Of a stretch of 10,721 nucleotides of DNA, positions 5,104-10,721 are shown one piece after another. The DNA is from Pseudomonadota bacterium (lineage in GTDB: Bacteria; Pseudomonadota; Alphaproteobacteria; Caulobacterales; Caulobacteraceae): positions 1 to 10,721 of the forward strand of contig JAEYUE010000117.1 in the NCBI GenBank assembly GCA_023433655.1, written 5' to 3'. Both the position numbers and the translations under genes were made by a program. The notes beneath the pieces are model-generated. The model had not been told where the DNA came from. It saw nothing but the letters and a program-made list of their open reading frames with translations, and searched no databases. Each line of letters begins with the position of its first letter. Position 1 is the stretch's first letter.

Positions 5104-6405
5104 ATGACCGACCTTTCTCCCCGCGAAATCGTTTCCGAACTCGACCGTTTCATCGTCGGCCAGGACGACGCCAAGCGCGCTGTCGCCGTGGCCCTGCGGA
5201 ACCGCTGGCGGCGCAAGCGCGTGCCCGAGGACCTGCGCGACGAGGTGACGCCGAAGAACATTCTGATGATCGGCCCGACCGGCGTCGGCAAGACCGAGAT
5301 CGCGCGCCGCCTGGCGAAGCTGGCGGGCGCGCCTTTCCTCAAGGTCGAGGCGACCAAATTCACCGAGGTCGGCTACGTCGGCCGCGACGTCGACCAGATC
5401 CTGCGCGACCTCGTCGAGGCGGCGCTGGTCATGGTCAAGGACAGGCGCCGGGCCGGGGTCAAGGCGCGGGCCGAAGCGGCGGCCGAGGAGCGGCTGCTCG
5501 ACGCCCTCGTGGGTCCGGGGTCGCAACCGGCGACGCGCGACAGCTTCCGCAAGCGGTTGCGCGCCGGGGAACTGGACGACAAGGAGGTCGAACTGGCGCT
5601 GGCCGACACCGCCTCGCCGATCCAGGGCTTCGACCTGCCAGGCGGCGGCAACGTCGGCATGATCAATCTGTCCGAGATGCTGGGCAAGCTGGGCGGCGGG
5701 CGAACGAAGACGGTCAGGCTGACCGTGCGCGACGCCGTCGAACCCCTGGTCAACGAGGAGGCCGACAAGCTGCTCGACCAGGAGAGCCTGACCCGCGAGG
5801 CGGTGCTGCTGGCCGAGAATGAGGGCATCGTCTTCCTCGACGAGATCGACAAGGTCGCCGCCCGCCAGGACCGCGCCGGCGCCGACGTCAGCCGCGAGGG
5901 GGTGCAGCGTGACCTGCTGCCGCTGATCGAGGGCACCACGGTGTCGACCAAATACGGACCGGTGAAATCCGACCATGTGCTGTTCATCGCCTCGGGCGCC
6001 TTCCATGTGGCCAAGCCATCGGACCTGCTGCCCGAGCTGCAGGGCCGGCTGCCGATCCGCGTCGAACTCAAGGCCCTGACCCGCGACGACTTCGTGCGCA
6101 TCCTGACCGAGCCCGAGGCCAATCTGATCCGCCAGAACCAGGCCCTGCTGGCCACCGAGGATGTGACTCTCAGCTTCACCGACGACGCCATAGCGGCGCT
6201 GGCGGACGCGGCGGTGGCCGCCAATACGACGGTCGAGAACATCGGGGCGCGACGCCTCCAGACAGTGCTGGAGCGGGTGCTGGAGGAGACCAGCTTCAAG
6301 GCCTCGGACCTGTCCGGCCAGACCGTCGCCTTCGACGGCGACAAGGTGCGCGAACGGGTGGCCGACCTCGCCCGCGACGCCGACCTGAGCCGGTTCATCC
6401 TGTAG
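5104..6405 (+). CDS. hslU: ATP-dependent protease ATPase subunit HslU (ClpY)
   Basis: HslU is the AAA+ hexameric unfoldase that feeds substrates to HslV. The 433-residue product is normal length and complete. Seen in order: N-terminal LSPREIVSELDRFIVGQDDA, Walker A GPTGVGKT (57-64), pore loop GYVG (90-93), the charged insertion (I) domain (about 110-235), Walker B GIVFLDEIDK (241-250), the sensor-1 region FIASGAF (294-300), GRLPIR (314-319) and sensor-2 GARRL (381-385). The last residues DLSRFIL form the conserved tail that docks into HslV and activates it. The start ATG 5104 gives the usual MTDLSPREIV opening. GAGGCG at 5083-5088 is too far (15 nt) to be a good ribosome binding site, so translation may depend on coupling to the upstream gene or on a leaderless mRNA. 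Confidence 0.97.
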   Translation: MTDLSPREIVSELDRFIVGQDDAKRAVAVALRNRWRRKRVPEDLRDEVTPKNILMIGPTGVGKTEIARRLAKLAGAPFLKVEATKFTEVGYVGRDVDQILRDLVEAALVMVKDRRRAGVKARAEAAAEERLLDALVGPGSQPATRDSFRKRLRAGELDDKEVELALADTASPIQGFDLPGGGNVGMINLSEMLGKLGGGRTKTVRLTVRDAVEPLVNEEADKLLDQESLTREAVLLAENEGIVFLDEIDKVAARQDRAGADVSREGVQRDLLPLIEGTTVSTKYGPVKSDHVLFIASGAFHVAKPSDLLPELQGRLPIRVELKALTRDDFVRILTEPEANLIRQNQALLATEDVTLSFTDDAIAALADAAVAANTTVENIGARRLQTVLERVLEETSFKASDLSGQTVAFDGDKVRERVADLARDADLSRFIL

Positions 6406-6411
6406 CGACGG

Positions 6412-6440
6412 TTGAAACCGGAACGGATGCGGAACATAAC
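6412..6440 (+). promoter_or_regulatory. Promoter of mmcB
   Basis: TTGAAA (6412-6417), a 17-bp spacer and CATAAC (6435-6440) give a good -35/-10 pair. The -10 ends 6 nt before the mmcB ATG, so the transcript would begin at the start codon. The SOS box lies in the spacer and overlaps the first base of the -10. Confidence 0.5.
6421..6435 (+). promoter_or_regulatory. LexA (SOS) box, GAAC-N7-GAAC
   Basis: GAACGGATGCGGAAC is an exact match to the direct-repeat LexA operator of alphaproteobacteria (GTTC-N7-GTTC, read here on the other strand). It sits between the -35 and -10 of mmcB, where bound LexA would block RNA polymerase. The Caulobacter mmcB gene is known to be SOS-regulated, which agrees. 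Confidence 0.82.
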
Positions 6441-6446
6441 AGCCGC

Positions 6447-6905
6447 ATGTCCGCCGCCGTCCTGTCCATCGACCTGGTCTTCAGCCGGCCCGCGACGACC
6501 CTGTCGGTCACCCGCGGGGCCGCCCGGCTGATGATGGACATGGGCTATGCGCCCCTGCTCGAGGTTGGCCTGCCCAACGGGCGGCGCGCCGATGTCATGG
6601 CGCTGGGTCCGCGGGGCGAGATCGTCATCTGCGAGGTGAAGTCGGGGGTCGAGGACTATCGGGTCGACCGCAAATGGGGCGAGTACCGGCCGTACTGCGA
6701 CCTGTTCTATTTCGCCGTCGCCCCGGAGTTTCCGTCGGAGATCCTGCCCGACGAGCCGGGCCTGATCGTCGCCGACGGCTTCGGCGGGGCGGTGGTGCGC
6801 GAGGCGGGGTCGACGCCGCTGGCGCCGGCGCGGCGCAAGGCCCTGACCCTGGCCTTCGCCCGGCTGGGCGCGATGCGGACGTTGCGGGATCAGCCGGCGG
6901 GCTGA
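6447..6905 (+). CDS. mmcB: MmcB-family DNA repair protein (putative PD-(D/E)XK nuclease)
   Basis: The 152-residue product matches the MmcB family (PF06319), linked in Caulobacter to mitomycin C resistance as part of the SOS response. A PD-(D/E)XK-like core is visible: RRADVMAL with Asp49, then EIVICEVKSG with Glu63 and Lys65, and Glu39 upstream in LLEVGLPNG. The conserved block YRVDRKWGEYRPYCDLFYFA follows at 71-90. The expected role is nuclease or nuclease-like processing of damaged DNA in the cytoplasm; activity is inferred from the fold. Control by LexA is supported by the box at 6421-6435. There is no Shine-Dalgarno before ATG 6447 and the promoter points to a leaderless message. The 3' end overlaps the convergent lipoprotein gene by 16 bp. 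hslU ends 41 bp upstream. Confidence 0.9.
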   Translation: MSAAVLSIDLVFSRPATTLSVTRGAARLMMDMGYAPLLEVGLPNGRRADVMALGPRGEIVICEVKSGVEDYRVDRKWGEYRPYCDLFYFAVAPEFPSEILPDEPGLIVADGFGGAVVREAGSTPLAPARRKALTLAFARLGAMRTLRDQPAG

Positions 6906-7381
6906 GGCGCGTCGACGACCCGTCCGCCCTCGCCCGTCGCGCGGTGGGCGCTGGCCGTGGCGGCGCAGCCCATCAGCCGCTCGTCCCCGATCTCCACGAG
7001 GGCGGTCAGCGGCCAGATGCGGTCGCTCATGCCGTCGCTGCACTCGGTCGCGGTGAGGGTGACCTTCAGGGGGTTTCCGGCGCCGGTCGTGGTCTCCCAG
7101 ACGGCCATGGTGCCCTGCATCGTCGGCTGACCCTGGGGCGCGCGCTGCTCGGGCCGGTCGACCCCTGAATAGACCATCTCCGACCCGGTCATCTCGATGG
7201 CCCAGAAGGGCTCGTTGCCGCCGACGTGCAGCGGCCGGGTCAGATCGATGCCGGCCAGCACCGGGGGCGCCGCCACGGGCTCGGGCCCGGGCGTCTCGGG
7301 CTCCTCGGCCGGGGGCGAGCAGGCCGCCACGGCCAGAGCCGCGAGGCAGGGGGCGAGGGCGGTCAGGGCAAGGGCGCGCAT
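6890..7381 (-). CDS. COG3650-like lipoprotein
   Basis: The 163-residue product has a type II signal peptide with lipobox AVAAC (lipidated Cys21), followed by a Pro/Glu linker (22-44), so it is probably anchored in a membrane facing the periplasm. The mature part contains GGNEPFWAIEM (54-64), LKVTLTATECSDGMSDRIWP (105-124) and LMGCA (136-140). The GNEPFW and CSDGMSD blocks are typical of COG3650 envelope proteins, often found with META/HslJ domains; no biochemical role is established. Cys114 and Cys139 could form a disulfide. The ATG at 7381 is preceded by GGGAG at 6 nt, and a housekeeping-type promoter lies just upstream. Its 3' end overlaps mmcB tail to tail. Confidence 0.75.
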   Translation of the reverse strand: MRALALTALAPCLAALAVAACSPPAEEPETPGPEPVAAPPVLAGIDLTRPLHVGGNEPFWAIEMTGSEMVYSGVDRPEQRAPQGQPTMQGTMAVWETTTGAGNPLKVTLTATECSDGMSDRIWPLTALVEIGDERLMGCAATASAHRATGEGGRVVDAPQPAG

Positions 7382-7401
7382 TCAGGTCTCCCGGTCGCGG
7401 T

Positions 7402-7431
7402 CATGGAGCGTGGCGGCGGCGCCGCCGTCAA
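7402..7431 (-). promoter_or_regulatory. Housekeeping-type promoter of the COG3650-like lipoprotein gene
   Basis: On the minus strand TTGACGGC (7431-7424) is a perfect match to the Caulobacter housekeeping -35 (TTGACGSS). After 14 bp comes GCTCCATG (7409-7402), 6 of 8 to GCTANAWC. Transcription would start near 7396, leaving a leader of about 15 nt that carries the GGGAG ribosome binding site. This separates the gene from the operon upstream. Confidence 0.4.
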
Positions 7432-7466
7432 GCCTGAGCGCGCGGGCCGGGAAAGGGTTCAGCCGT

Positions 7467-7994
7467 TCAGGGCTGGCCGGCGGCGCCCTGGACCGAGGCC
7501 ATCAACAGGCCGTCGGCCGGCCGGGCCGGTTCCTTGTAGATGAAGCCGTAGGTCGGATAGACGGTCGTGCCGAGGTCGTTGATCGGGTTGTACCAGACCT
7601 TGACCGCGCTCCAGTCGCCCTGGTCCGAGACGTCGACGACCGTGACGTTTTCCTCGACCTTGCCGCGGCTGCCGCCCCAGTTGGCGTGGGTGATGCGGAT
7701 GACCCTGTCGGTCAGGACCTCGGAGACGACGGCGACGTGGCCGCGGCTCATGCGGCCGACCGGCCGGAAGGTCAGGACGGCGCCGGTCTGCGGGCGCTGG
7801 CCGGTCTCGAAACGGTCCTGGGCCTGGCGCCACCAGGTGTGGGCGTCGCCGAAGATCTGGATGCCCGAGAACATGCGGGCGAAGGTCACGCACTGCCAGT
7901 ACGGCTCGTCGGCCTTGACGGACGGGGCGGCGAAGCCCAGCGCGAAAATCCCGAGGGTCGCCGCAACCGCGGCGGCTTGGAGCCGTTTCATCAT
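7467..7994 (-). CDS. Secreted CHAP-domain protein (putative peptidoglycan amidase/endopeptidase)
   Basis: The 175-residue product has a signal peptide (basic MMKR, hydrophobic 7-24, likely cleavage after SVKA near 28). A CHAP (NlpC/P60-like) domain follows: the nucleophile Cys35 in YWQCVTFARMFSG, then TGAVLTFRP (70-78), the histidine His86 in RGHVAVVSEV, and HANWGG (103-108) with Asn105 as the likely third residue. CHAP enzymes cut amide bonds in peptidoglycan; substrate and activity are inferred. The domain fills the protein and no wall-binding repeat is seen. Two tandem ATG codons (7994 and 7991) can serve as start; a GGGAAG about 9 nt upstream serves either. The gene begins 36 bp after the acyltransferase stop and is probably co-transcribed with it, which would pair two envelope-modifying activities. 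Confidence 0.85.
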   Translation of the reverse strand: MMKRLQAAAVAATLGIFALGFAAPSVKADEPYWQCVTFARMFSGIQIFGDAHTWWRQAQDRFETGQRPQTGAVLTFRPVGRMSRGHVAVVSEVLTDRVIRITHANWGGSRGKVEENVTVVDVSDQGDWSAVKVWYNPINDLGTTVYPTYGFIYKEPARPADGLLMASVQGAAGQP

Positions 7995-8030
7995 GCTGGC
8001 GTGCTTCCCGACCTGCCTCTGGAATCAGCC

Positions 8031-9176
8031 TTAGACGATAGTTTTCGAGGGTTGAAGAACCCTTTCAGGCGAATTCGCGCCGACGGTGTCCGTCGCGGAA
8101 GCTGGGCCGTTGCGCGCCGCGAGCCCCCGCAGGGCCTTGCGGGCCGGGCGTTCGACCAGATGGTAGGTGGCCGCTGCGGCGATCGGGATCAGCGCCAGAA
8201 CCGCCAGCCACACAATCACGTGAAGTCGCTTGTCGTCGGCCCCGGTCAGCCGCGCGGCGACGTTGACGCCGAGCAGCAGCACCGGCGCGCAGACCATGTA
8301 GACCGAATAGGAGATCTCGCCGAGATAGACGGCGGGCTTCGAGGCCAGCACGCCGGCGCGGGCGTTGTCGAGGCCGCCGAGGCCGAGGATCAGGCCGCCG
8401 GCGCACAGCACCACCAGCGGGTCCCACAGGCCGAGCGAGGCGCACAGGATCAGACCGGCGGCGCTCGCCGAGGCCAGCCAGCCGGCGTGCGGAACCGGTG
8501 CGCGCCGGTGGATCAGGTAGAGGGCGCAGCCGAGGGCGAAGCAGGGCACGATCCGGAGCGCGCCCCAGCGGAAGGTGGCCTCGGTCAGGGAGAAGCCGAC
8601 GACCGGCTCGAACACCGCATAGAGGACCAGCGCCGCGCCGGCCGCGAGGGCCGTTGCGAGCACCGGCCGCGCGCGCATCCGCCACGCCAGCCAGGCGAAG
8701 GCGGGGAAACTCAGGTAGGCGAACCACTCGGCCGAGATCGACCATGAGGGGTGGTTGAAGGCGGCGCTGGAGGCCAGGCCCCAGGCGTGGGTCATGCTGA
8801 GGTGGGCCGGGAGGGAGCGCCAGTCGAGCAGGCTGTCGCTGACCGACAGGCCGGCGACGGTGGCGCCTGCGCCGAGGGCGATCATTCCCGCCAGGGTGAC
8901 GAGGTGCAGCGGATAGACCCGGGCGATCCGCGCCCACAGGAAGCTGCGGTAGCTGAAGCCCTCCCGGCTTCCGGCGGCGTCCAGATAGACGTGGCTGAGG
9001 ATGAAGCCGGAGAGGACGAAGAAGACCTCGACGCCCAGATAGCCCTTGGTCACCGCCGTCGGGACGAAGCCGACGTCGAGATGCGGCCAGGCCGCGAACA
9101 GCACCACCCACAGCGCCGCGAGGAACCGCAGCGTGGTCAGGGAGCGCAGGTCGGGCGGCGTCTGGACGGGCGTCAT
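8031..9176 (-). CDS. Integral membrane acyltransferase 3 family protein (OafA/YrhL-like)
   Basis: The 381-residue product has about ten hydrophobic segments and the motifs of acyltransferase 3 (PF01757): an N-terminal LRFLAALWVVL with Arg17, GYLGVEVFFVLSGF (45-58), ARIARVYPLH (82-91) and PSWSISAEW (143-151) with Glu150. Such proteins move acyl groups, usually acetyl, onto sugars of O-antigen, exopolysaccharide or other envelope glycans at the inner membrane. The family's catalytic R-x10-H motif is altered: the position of the His is Ala28, and the nearest His is His32. The acceptor cannot be predicted, as no polysaccharide genes are nearby. Translation starts at ATG 9176 with a weak ribosome binding site. 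The gene is 36 bp downstream of the cysteine-rich lipoprotein gene and 36 bp upstream of the CHAP gene. A 30-residue polar tail follows the last membrane segment. Confidence 0.88.
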   Translation of the reverse strand: MTPVQTPPDLRSLTTLRFLAALWVVLFAAWPHLDVGFVPTAVTKGYLGVEVFFVLSGFILSHVYLDAAGSREGFSYRSFLWARIARVYPLHLVTLAGMIALGAGATVAGLSVSDSLLDWRSLPAHLSMTHAWGLASSAAFNHPSWSISAEWFAYLSFPAFAWLAWRMRARPVLATALAAGAALVLYAVFEPVVGFSLTEATFRWGALRIVPCFALGCALYLIHRRAPVPHAGWLASASAAGLILCASLGLWDPLVVLCAGGLILGLGGLDNARAGVLASKPAVYLGEISYSVYMVCAPVLLLGVNVAARLTGADDKRLHVIVWLAVLALIPIAAAATYHLVERPARKALRGLAARNGPASATDTVGANSPERVLQPSKTIV

Positions 9177-9212
9177 GACCGGCCAGACTAGGGGATCAGG
9201 CTCTAGGAACCG

Positions 9213-9581
9213 TTAAGCGTCGCACTGGGCTGGCCGCGTCTCGCCCGGGCCGTACATGGCGCAGGCGCGGTCGATCTCGCCCTGGATCAGGGCGCAGGGG
9301 TTGGCGGCGTTGCACGGCGGCCGGGTGGCGGGGCTGACGGCGATGCAGCGCTCGACCAGCCGGGCCGAGGCGTCGGCGCCGATGTCCGAGAGGCAGGAGC
9401 CGGCCTCGCCGGTCGCGGCGGCGGCGAGCGCGGGGTCGACCTCCTCCTGCGGCGGGGCGTCGGCGGGCATGACGGGGGCGGGGGCGGGATCCTCCGCCAT
9501 CTCCGCGGCCGGAGCCTCGGCCGGCGGCTGGCAGGCCGCGAGGGCGAACGCGGCCGCAAGGGCGAGGACGGTGCGGCGCAT
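9213..9581 (-). CDS. Small cysteine-rich lipoprotein of unknown function
   Basis: From ATG 9581 the product has 122 residues. Residues 1-17 (MRRTVLALAAAFALAAC) are a type II signal peptide with lipidation at Cys17. A Pro/Ala/Glu-rich spacer (18-56) of the kind that tethers a domain away from the membrane follows. The C-terminal 60 residues hold six cysteines (63, 79, 90, 96, 107, 120), enough for three disulfides. I recognise no family. ATG 9581 is preferred to the in-frame GTG 9590 because GGGAG at 9590-9594 is 8 nt before it and would overlap the GTG. The gene lies 33 bp after the KTSC gene, within the rimM-to-CHAP gene string. Confidence 0.75.
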   Translation of the reverse strand: MRRTVLALAAAFALAACQPPAEAPAAEMAEDPAPAPVMPADAPPQEEVDPALAAAATGEAGSCLSDIGADASARLVERCIAVSPATRPPCNAANPCALIQGEIDRACAMYGPGETRPAQCDA

Positions 9582-9589
9582 CGCGATCA

Positions 9590-9594
9590 CTCCC
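9590..9594 (-). promoter_or_regulatory. Ribosome binding site that fixes the lipoprotein start
   Basis: GGGAG on the minus strand is 8 nt before ATG 9581. It overlaps the alternative GTG at 9590, so it cannot serve that codon. Confidence 0.6.
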
Positions 9595-9614
9595 GGAGCT
9601 GTGGAAGCGCCACC

Positions 9615-9848
9615 TTAGGCACGGTTCGCCGGTGAGCGATACCCGCCGCCGCGCTCGACCCGGCGGTAAGGATAGCGGTCGCGGATGTTGGGCCCGAAGA
9701 AGCGCCCCTTGGAGAAGGCCTCCCGGAAGGCCGCGTTCACCTCGGGCGGGACGCCGTCGTATTCGTAGACGTCGCCCGAGGTGAAGGTGACTCGCAGGCG
9801 GCGGCGCCGTTCGTCATAGCTGAAGCTGCGGATGACGCTGGAGGGCAT
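9615..9848 (-). CDS. KTSC-domain protein
   Basis: The 77-residue product is a single KTSC domain (PF13619), named for its likeness to the C-terminal region of some lysyl-tRNA synthetases. The pattern is clear: SSVIRSFSYDE (3-13), LRVTFTSGDVYEYDGVPPEV (18-37), then FREAFSKGRFFGPNIRDRY (41-59). These small cytoplasmic proteins have no established function. The C terminus (61-77) is Arg/Gly-rich. The start is ATG 9848, with a GGAGG about 9 nt upstream inside the 17-bp gap to the DUF3597 gene, which suggests translational linkage with that gene. Confidence 0.85.
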   Translation of the reverse strand: MPSSVIRSFSYDERRRRLRVTFTSGDVYEYDGVPPEVNAAFREAFSKGRFFGPNIRDRYPYRRVERGGGYRSPANRA

Positions 9849-9865
9849 GGCCTCCGCGCCTCCGC

Positions 9866-10249
9866 CTAGTCGCGCAGGGAGTCGGGCACCAGGCCGCCAT
9901 TCTCGGCCAGCTTGCGCCAGACCGCCTTCGACAGGGCGATGTTCTGCTCGGCCGAGCCGTGCGGGCCGGCGTTGACGCCGAGCTCCTCGGCCAGCTGCTT
10001 GCGGGCCTCAAGACTGGAGTCGAGGCCCAGCAGCTTGAGCAGATCGACGATGGAGGTGCGCCAGTTGCCGGCGGCTTCCTCGCCCTTCATCTCGGCCATG
10101 GACTGCAGCACCGCCTCGACATCCACCGGCGGCAGGGCGGTCGCTGCAGGGGCGGTCGTCGGCGTCGGCGCAGGCTGCGGCGTCGCCCGGGGCGTCTCCG
10201 CCTTGCGGTGTCCCCGGATGCGGTCCCAGATCGAGCTGAAAATTCCCAT
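9866..10249 (-). CDS. DUF3597-domain protein
   Basis: The 127-residue product matches DUF3597 (PF12200). The N-terminal MGIFSSIWDRIRG helix is followed by a Pro/Thr/Ala linker (18-41) and the C-terminal domain: VDVEAVLQSMAE (42-53), NWRTSIVDLLKLLGLDSSLE (62-81), ARKQLAEELGV (82-92), SAEQNIALSKAVWRKLAENG (99-118). The WRTSIVDLLKLLGLDSSL block is the family signature. The domain is predicted all-helical and has a LysM-like or helical-bundle neighbour in some proteins, but no function is known. There is no signal peptide. It starts at ATG 10249 with GGGAG about 10 nt upstream, 51 bp after the rimM stop, at the place where trmD lies in many other bacteria. Confidence 0.88.
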   Translation of the reverse strand: MGIFSSIWDRIRGHRKAETPRATPQPAPTPTTAPAATALPPVDVEAVLQSMAEMKGEEAAGNWRTSIVDLLKLLGLDSSLEARKQLAEELGVNAGPHGSAEQNIALSKAVWRKLAENGGLVPDSLRD

Positions 10250-10300
10250 GTGCGGCGGCTCCCTGTGTGCCGGCGATCAACGCCCGGCGCCGCCGGCGGT

Positions 10301-10721
10301 TCAGTCGGGCTCGCGCTCGCCCACCTCGGCCGGCCGGACCACCCGCAGCCAGCCGTCGGCGATGTGAAGCTCGGGCGCGGCCTCGCGCGTGAACGGCAGG
10401 TACCAGGTGGGTCCGCCGGCGGCCGGGGCGATCTCCAGCATGTCGCCGGCGCCGAAGTTCTGCACCGACTTCACCCGGCCCAGCACGGCGTCCTCGGGAT
10501 CGCGCGCCTCCAGCCCGATCAGGTCGGCCAGGTAGAACTCGTCCTCCTCCGGCTCGGGCAGGCGATCGCGCGGCACGAACAGCTTCAGCCCGCGCAGGGC
10601 GTCGGCCTCCTCTTTCGTGGCGATCTCCTTCGCCCGCCCGACGACGCCGCTCTTGTCGGGGCGGGCCGAGGTCAGGGTCAGGCCGACCGAGCCGTCGGCG
10701 CGCAGCAGCGGGCCGTAGGAC
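10301..10721 (-). CDS. rimM: Ribosome maturation factor RimM (5' end outside the window)
   Basis: RimM binds ribosomal protein S19 in the free 30S subunit and helps assemble the 16S rRNA head. The last 140 codons are visible and read into the right window edge without a stop, so the start lies beyond 10721. The visible part of the N-terminal domain includes SYGPLLRADGSVGLTLTSAR and RAKEIATKEEADALRGLKLF, a RimM hallmark (normally I.DRNAAEALRG.L). The C-terminal PRC-barrel-like domain follows: EDEFYLADLIGLEA, LGRVKSVQNFGAGDMLEI, then YLPFTREAAPELHIADGWLRV. Starting the gene at the internal CAT near 10576 would remove the N-terminal domain and is wrong. The gene leads the co-directional string that continues down to the CHAP gene. 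Confidence 0.93.
   Translation of the reverse strand, partial: SYGPLLRADGSVGLTLTSARPDKSGVVGRAKEIATKEEADALRGLKLFVPRDRLPEPEEDEFYLADLIGLEARDPEDAVLGRVKSVQNFGAGDMLEIAPAAGGPTWYLPFTREAAPELHIADGWLRVVRPAEVGEREPD

Noticed and set aside
7414..7427. Perfect 14-bp palindrome CGGCGGCGCCGCCG between the CHAP and COG3650-like genes
   Set aside because: It has no loop or T-tract and overlaps the -35 of a good promoter; it looks like simple GC-rich repetition.
7197..8747. A 516-codon plus-strand frame opposite the CHAP and acyltransferase genes
   Set aside because: It has no recognisable domain and lies antisense to two genes with clear motifs, signal peptide and membrane segments.
10281..10300. GC-rich inverted repeat after rimM as a terminator
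   Set aside because: It has a tiny loop and no T-tract, and is followed closely by the next gene; it does not justify ending the operon here.

Overview
The window is ordinary-looking chromosomal DNA from a GC-rich alphaproteobacterium. Protein families, small intergenic gaps, frequent GTG starts and three recognisable regulatory sequences (a CtrA-type TTAA-N7-TTAAC box, an alphaproteobacterial LexA box GAAC-N7-GAAC, and a TTGACG-type housekeeping -35) point to Caulobacterales, most likely Brevundimonas or a near relative. The genus is inferred, not shown. There is no tRNA, rRNA, CRISPR array, insertion sequence or phage gene, and base composition does not change abruptly.

Left block, positions 1-2534, all on the minus strand. 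Read in the direction of transcription it is: a BLUF blue-light sensor, a MoeB/ThiF-type E1-like adenylyltransferase, a secreted two-SH3-domain protein preceded by a perfect CtrA box, fabA, and the first 22 codons of fabB. fabA and fabB form the anaerobic-type unsaturated fatty acid pair.

Middle block, positions 2535-6905. A 142-bp divergent region with two perfect dyads and a sigma-32-like promoter separates the BLUF gene from hslV. hslV and hslU encode the two halves of the HslVU ATP-dependent protease but are 1.86 kb apart. A TauE/SafE permease gene on the opposite strand and a secreted tandem NTF2-like protein gene lie between them. hslU is followed by mmcB, a DNA-repair gene of the PD-(D/E)XK type with an SOS box lying inside its promoter. 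hslV, hslU and mmcB all look as if transcription may begin at or next to the start codon (leaderless mRNAs).

Right block, positions 6890-10721, all on the minus strand. In transcription order it is: rimM (cut by the window end), a DUF3597 protein, a KTSC-domain protein, a cysteine-rich lipoprotein, an OafA-type acyltransferase, a CHAP-domain secreted protein and, behind its own promoter, a COG3650-like lipoprotein. Spacings of 17-51 bp make a long operon from rimM to the CHAP gene plausible.

No convincing undescribed system is present. The observations most worth following up are the regulatory ones: the CtrA box, the SOS box, the putative leaderless heat-shock promoter of hslV, the paired dyads next to the light sensor, and the split hslVU locus.
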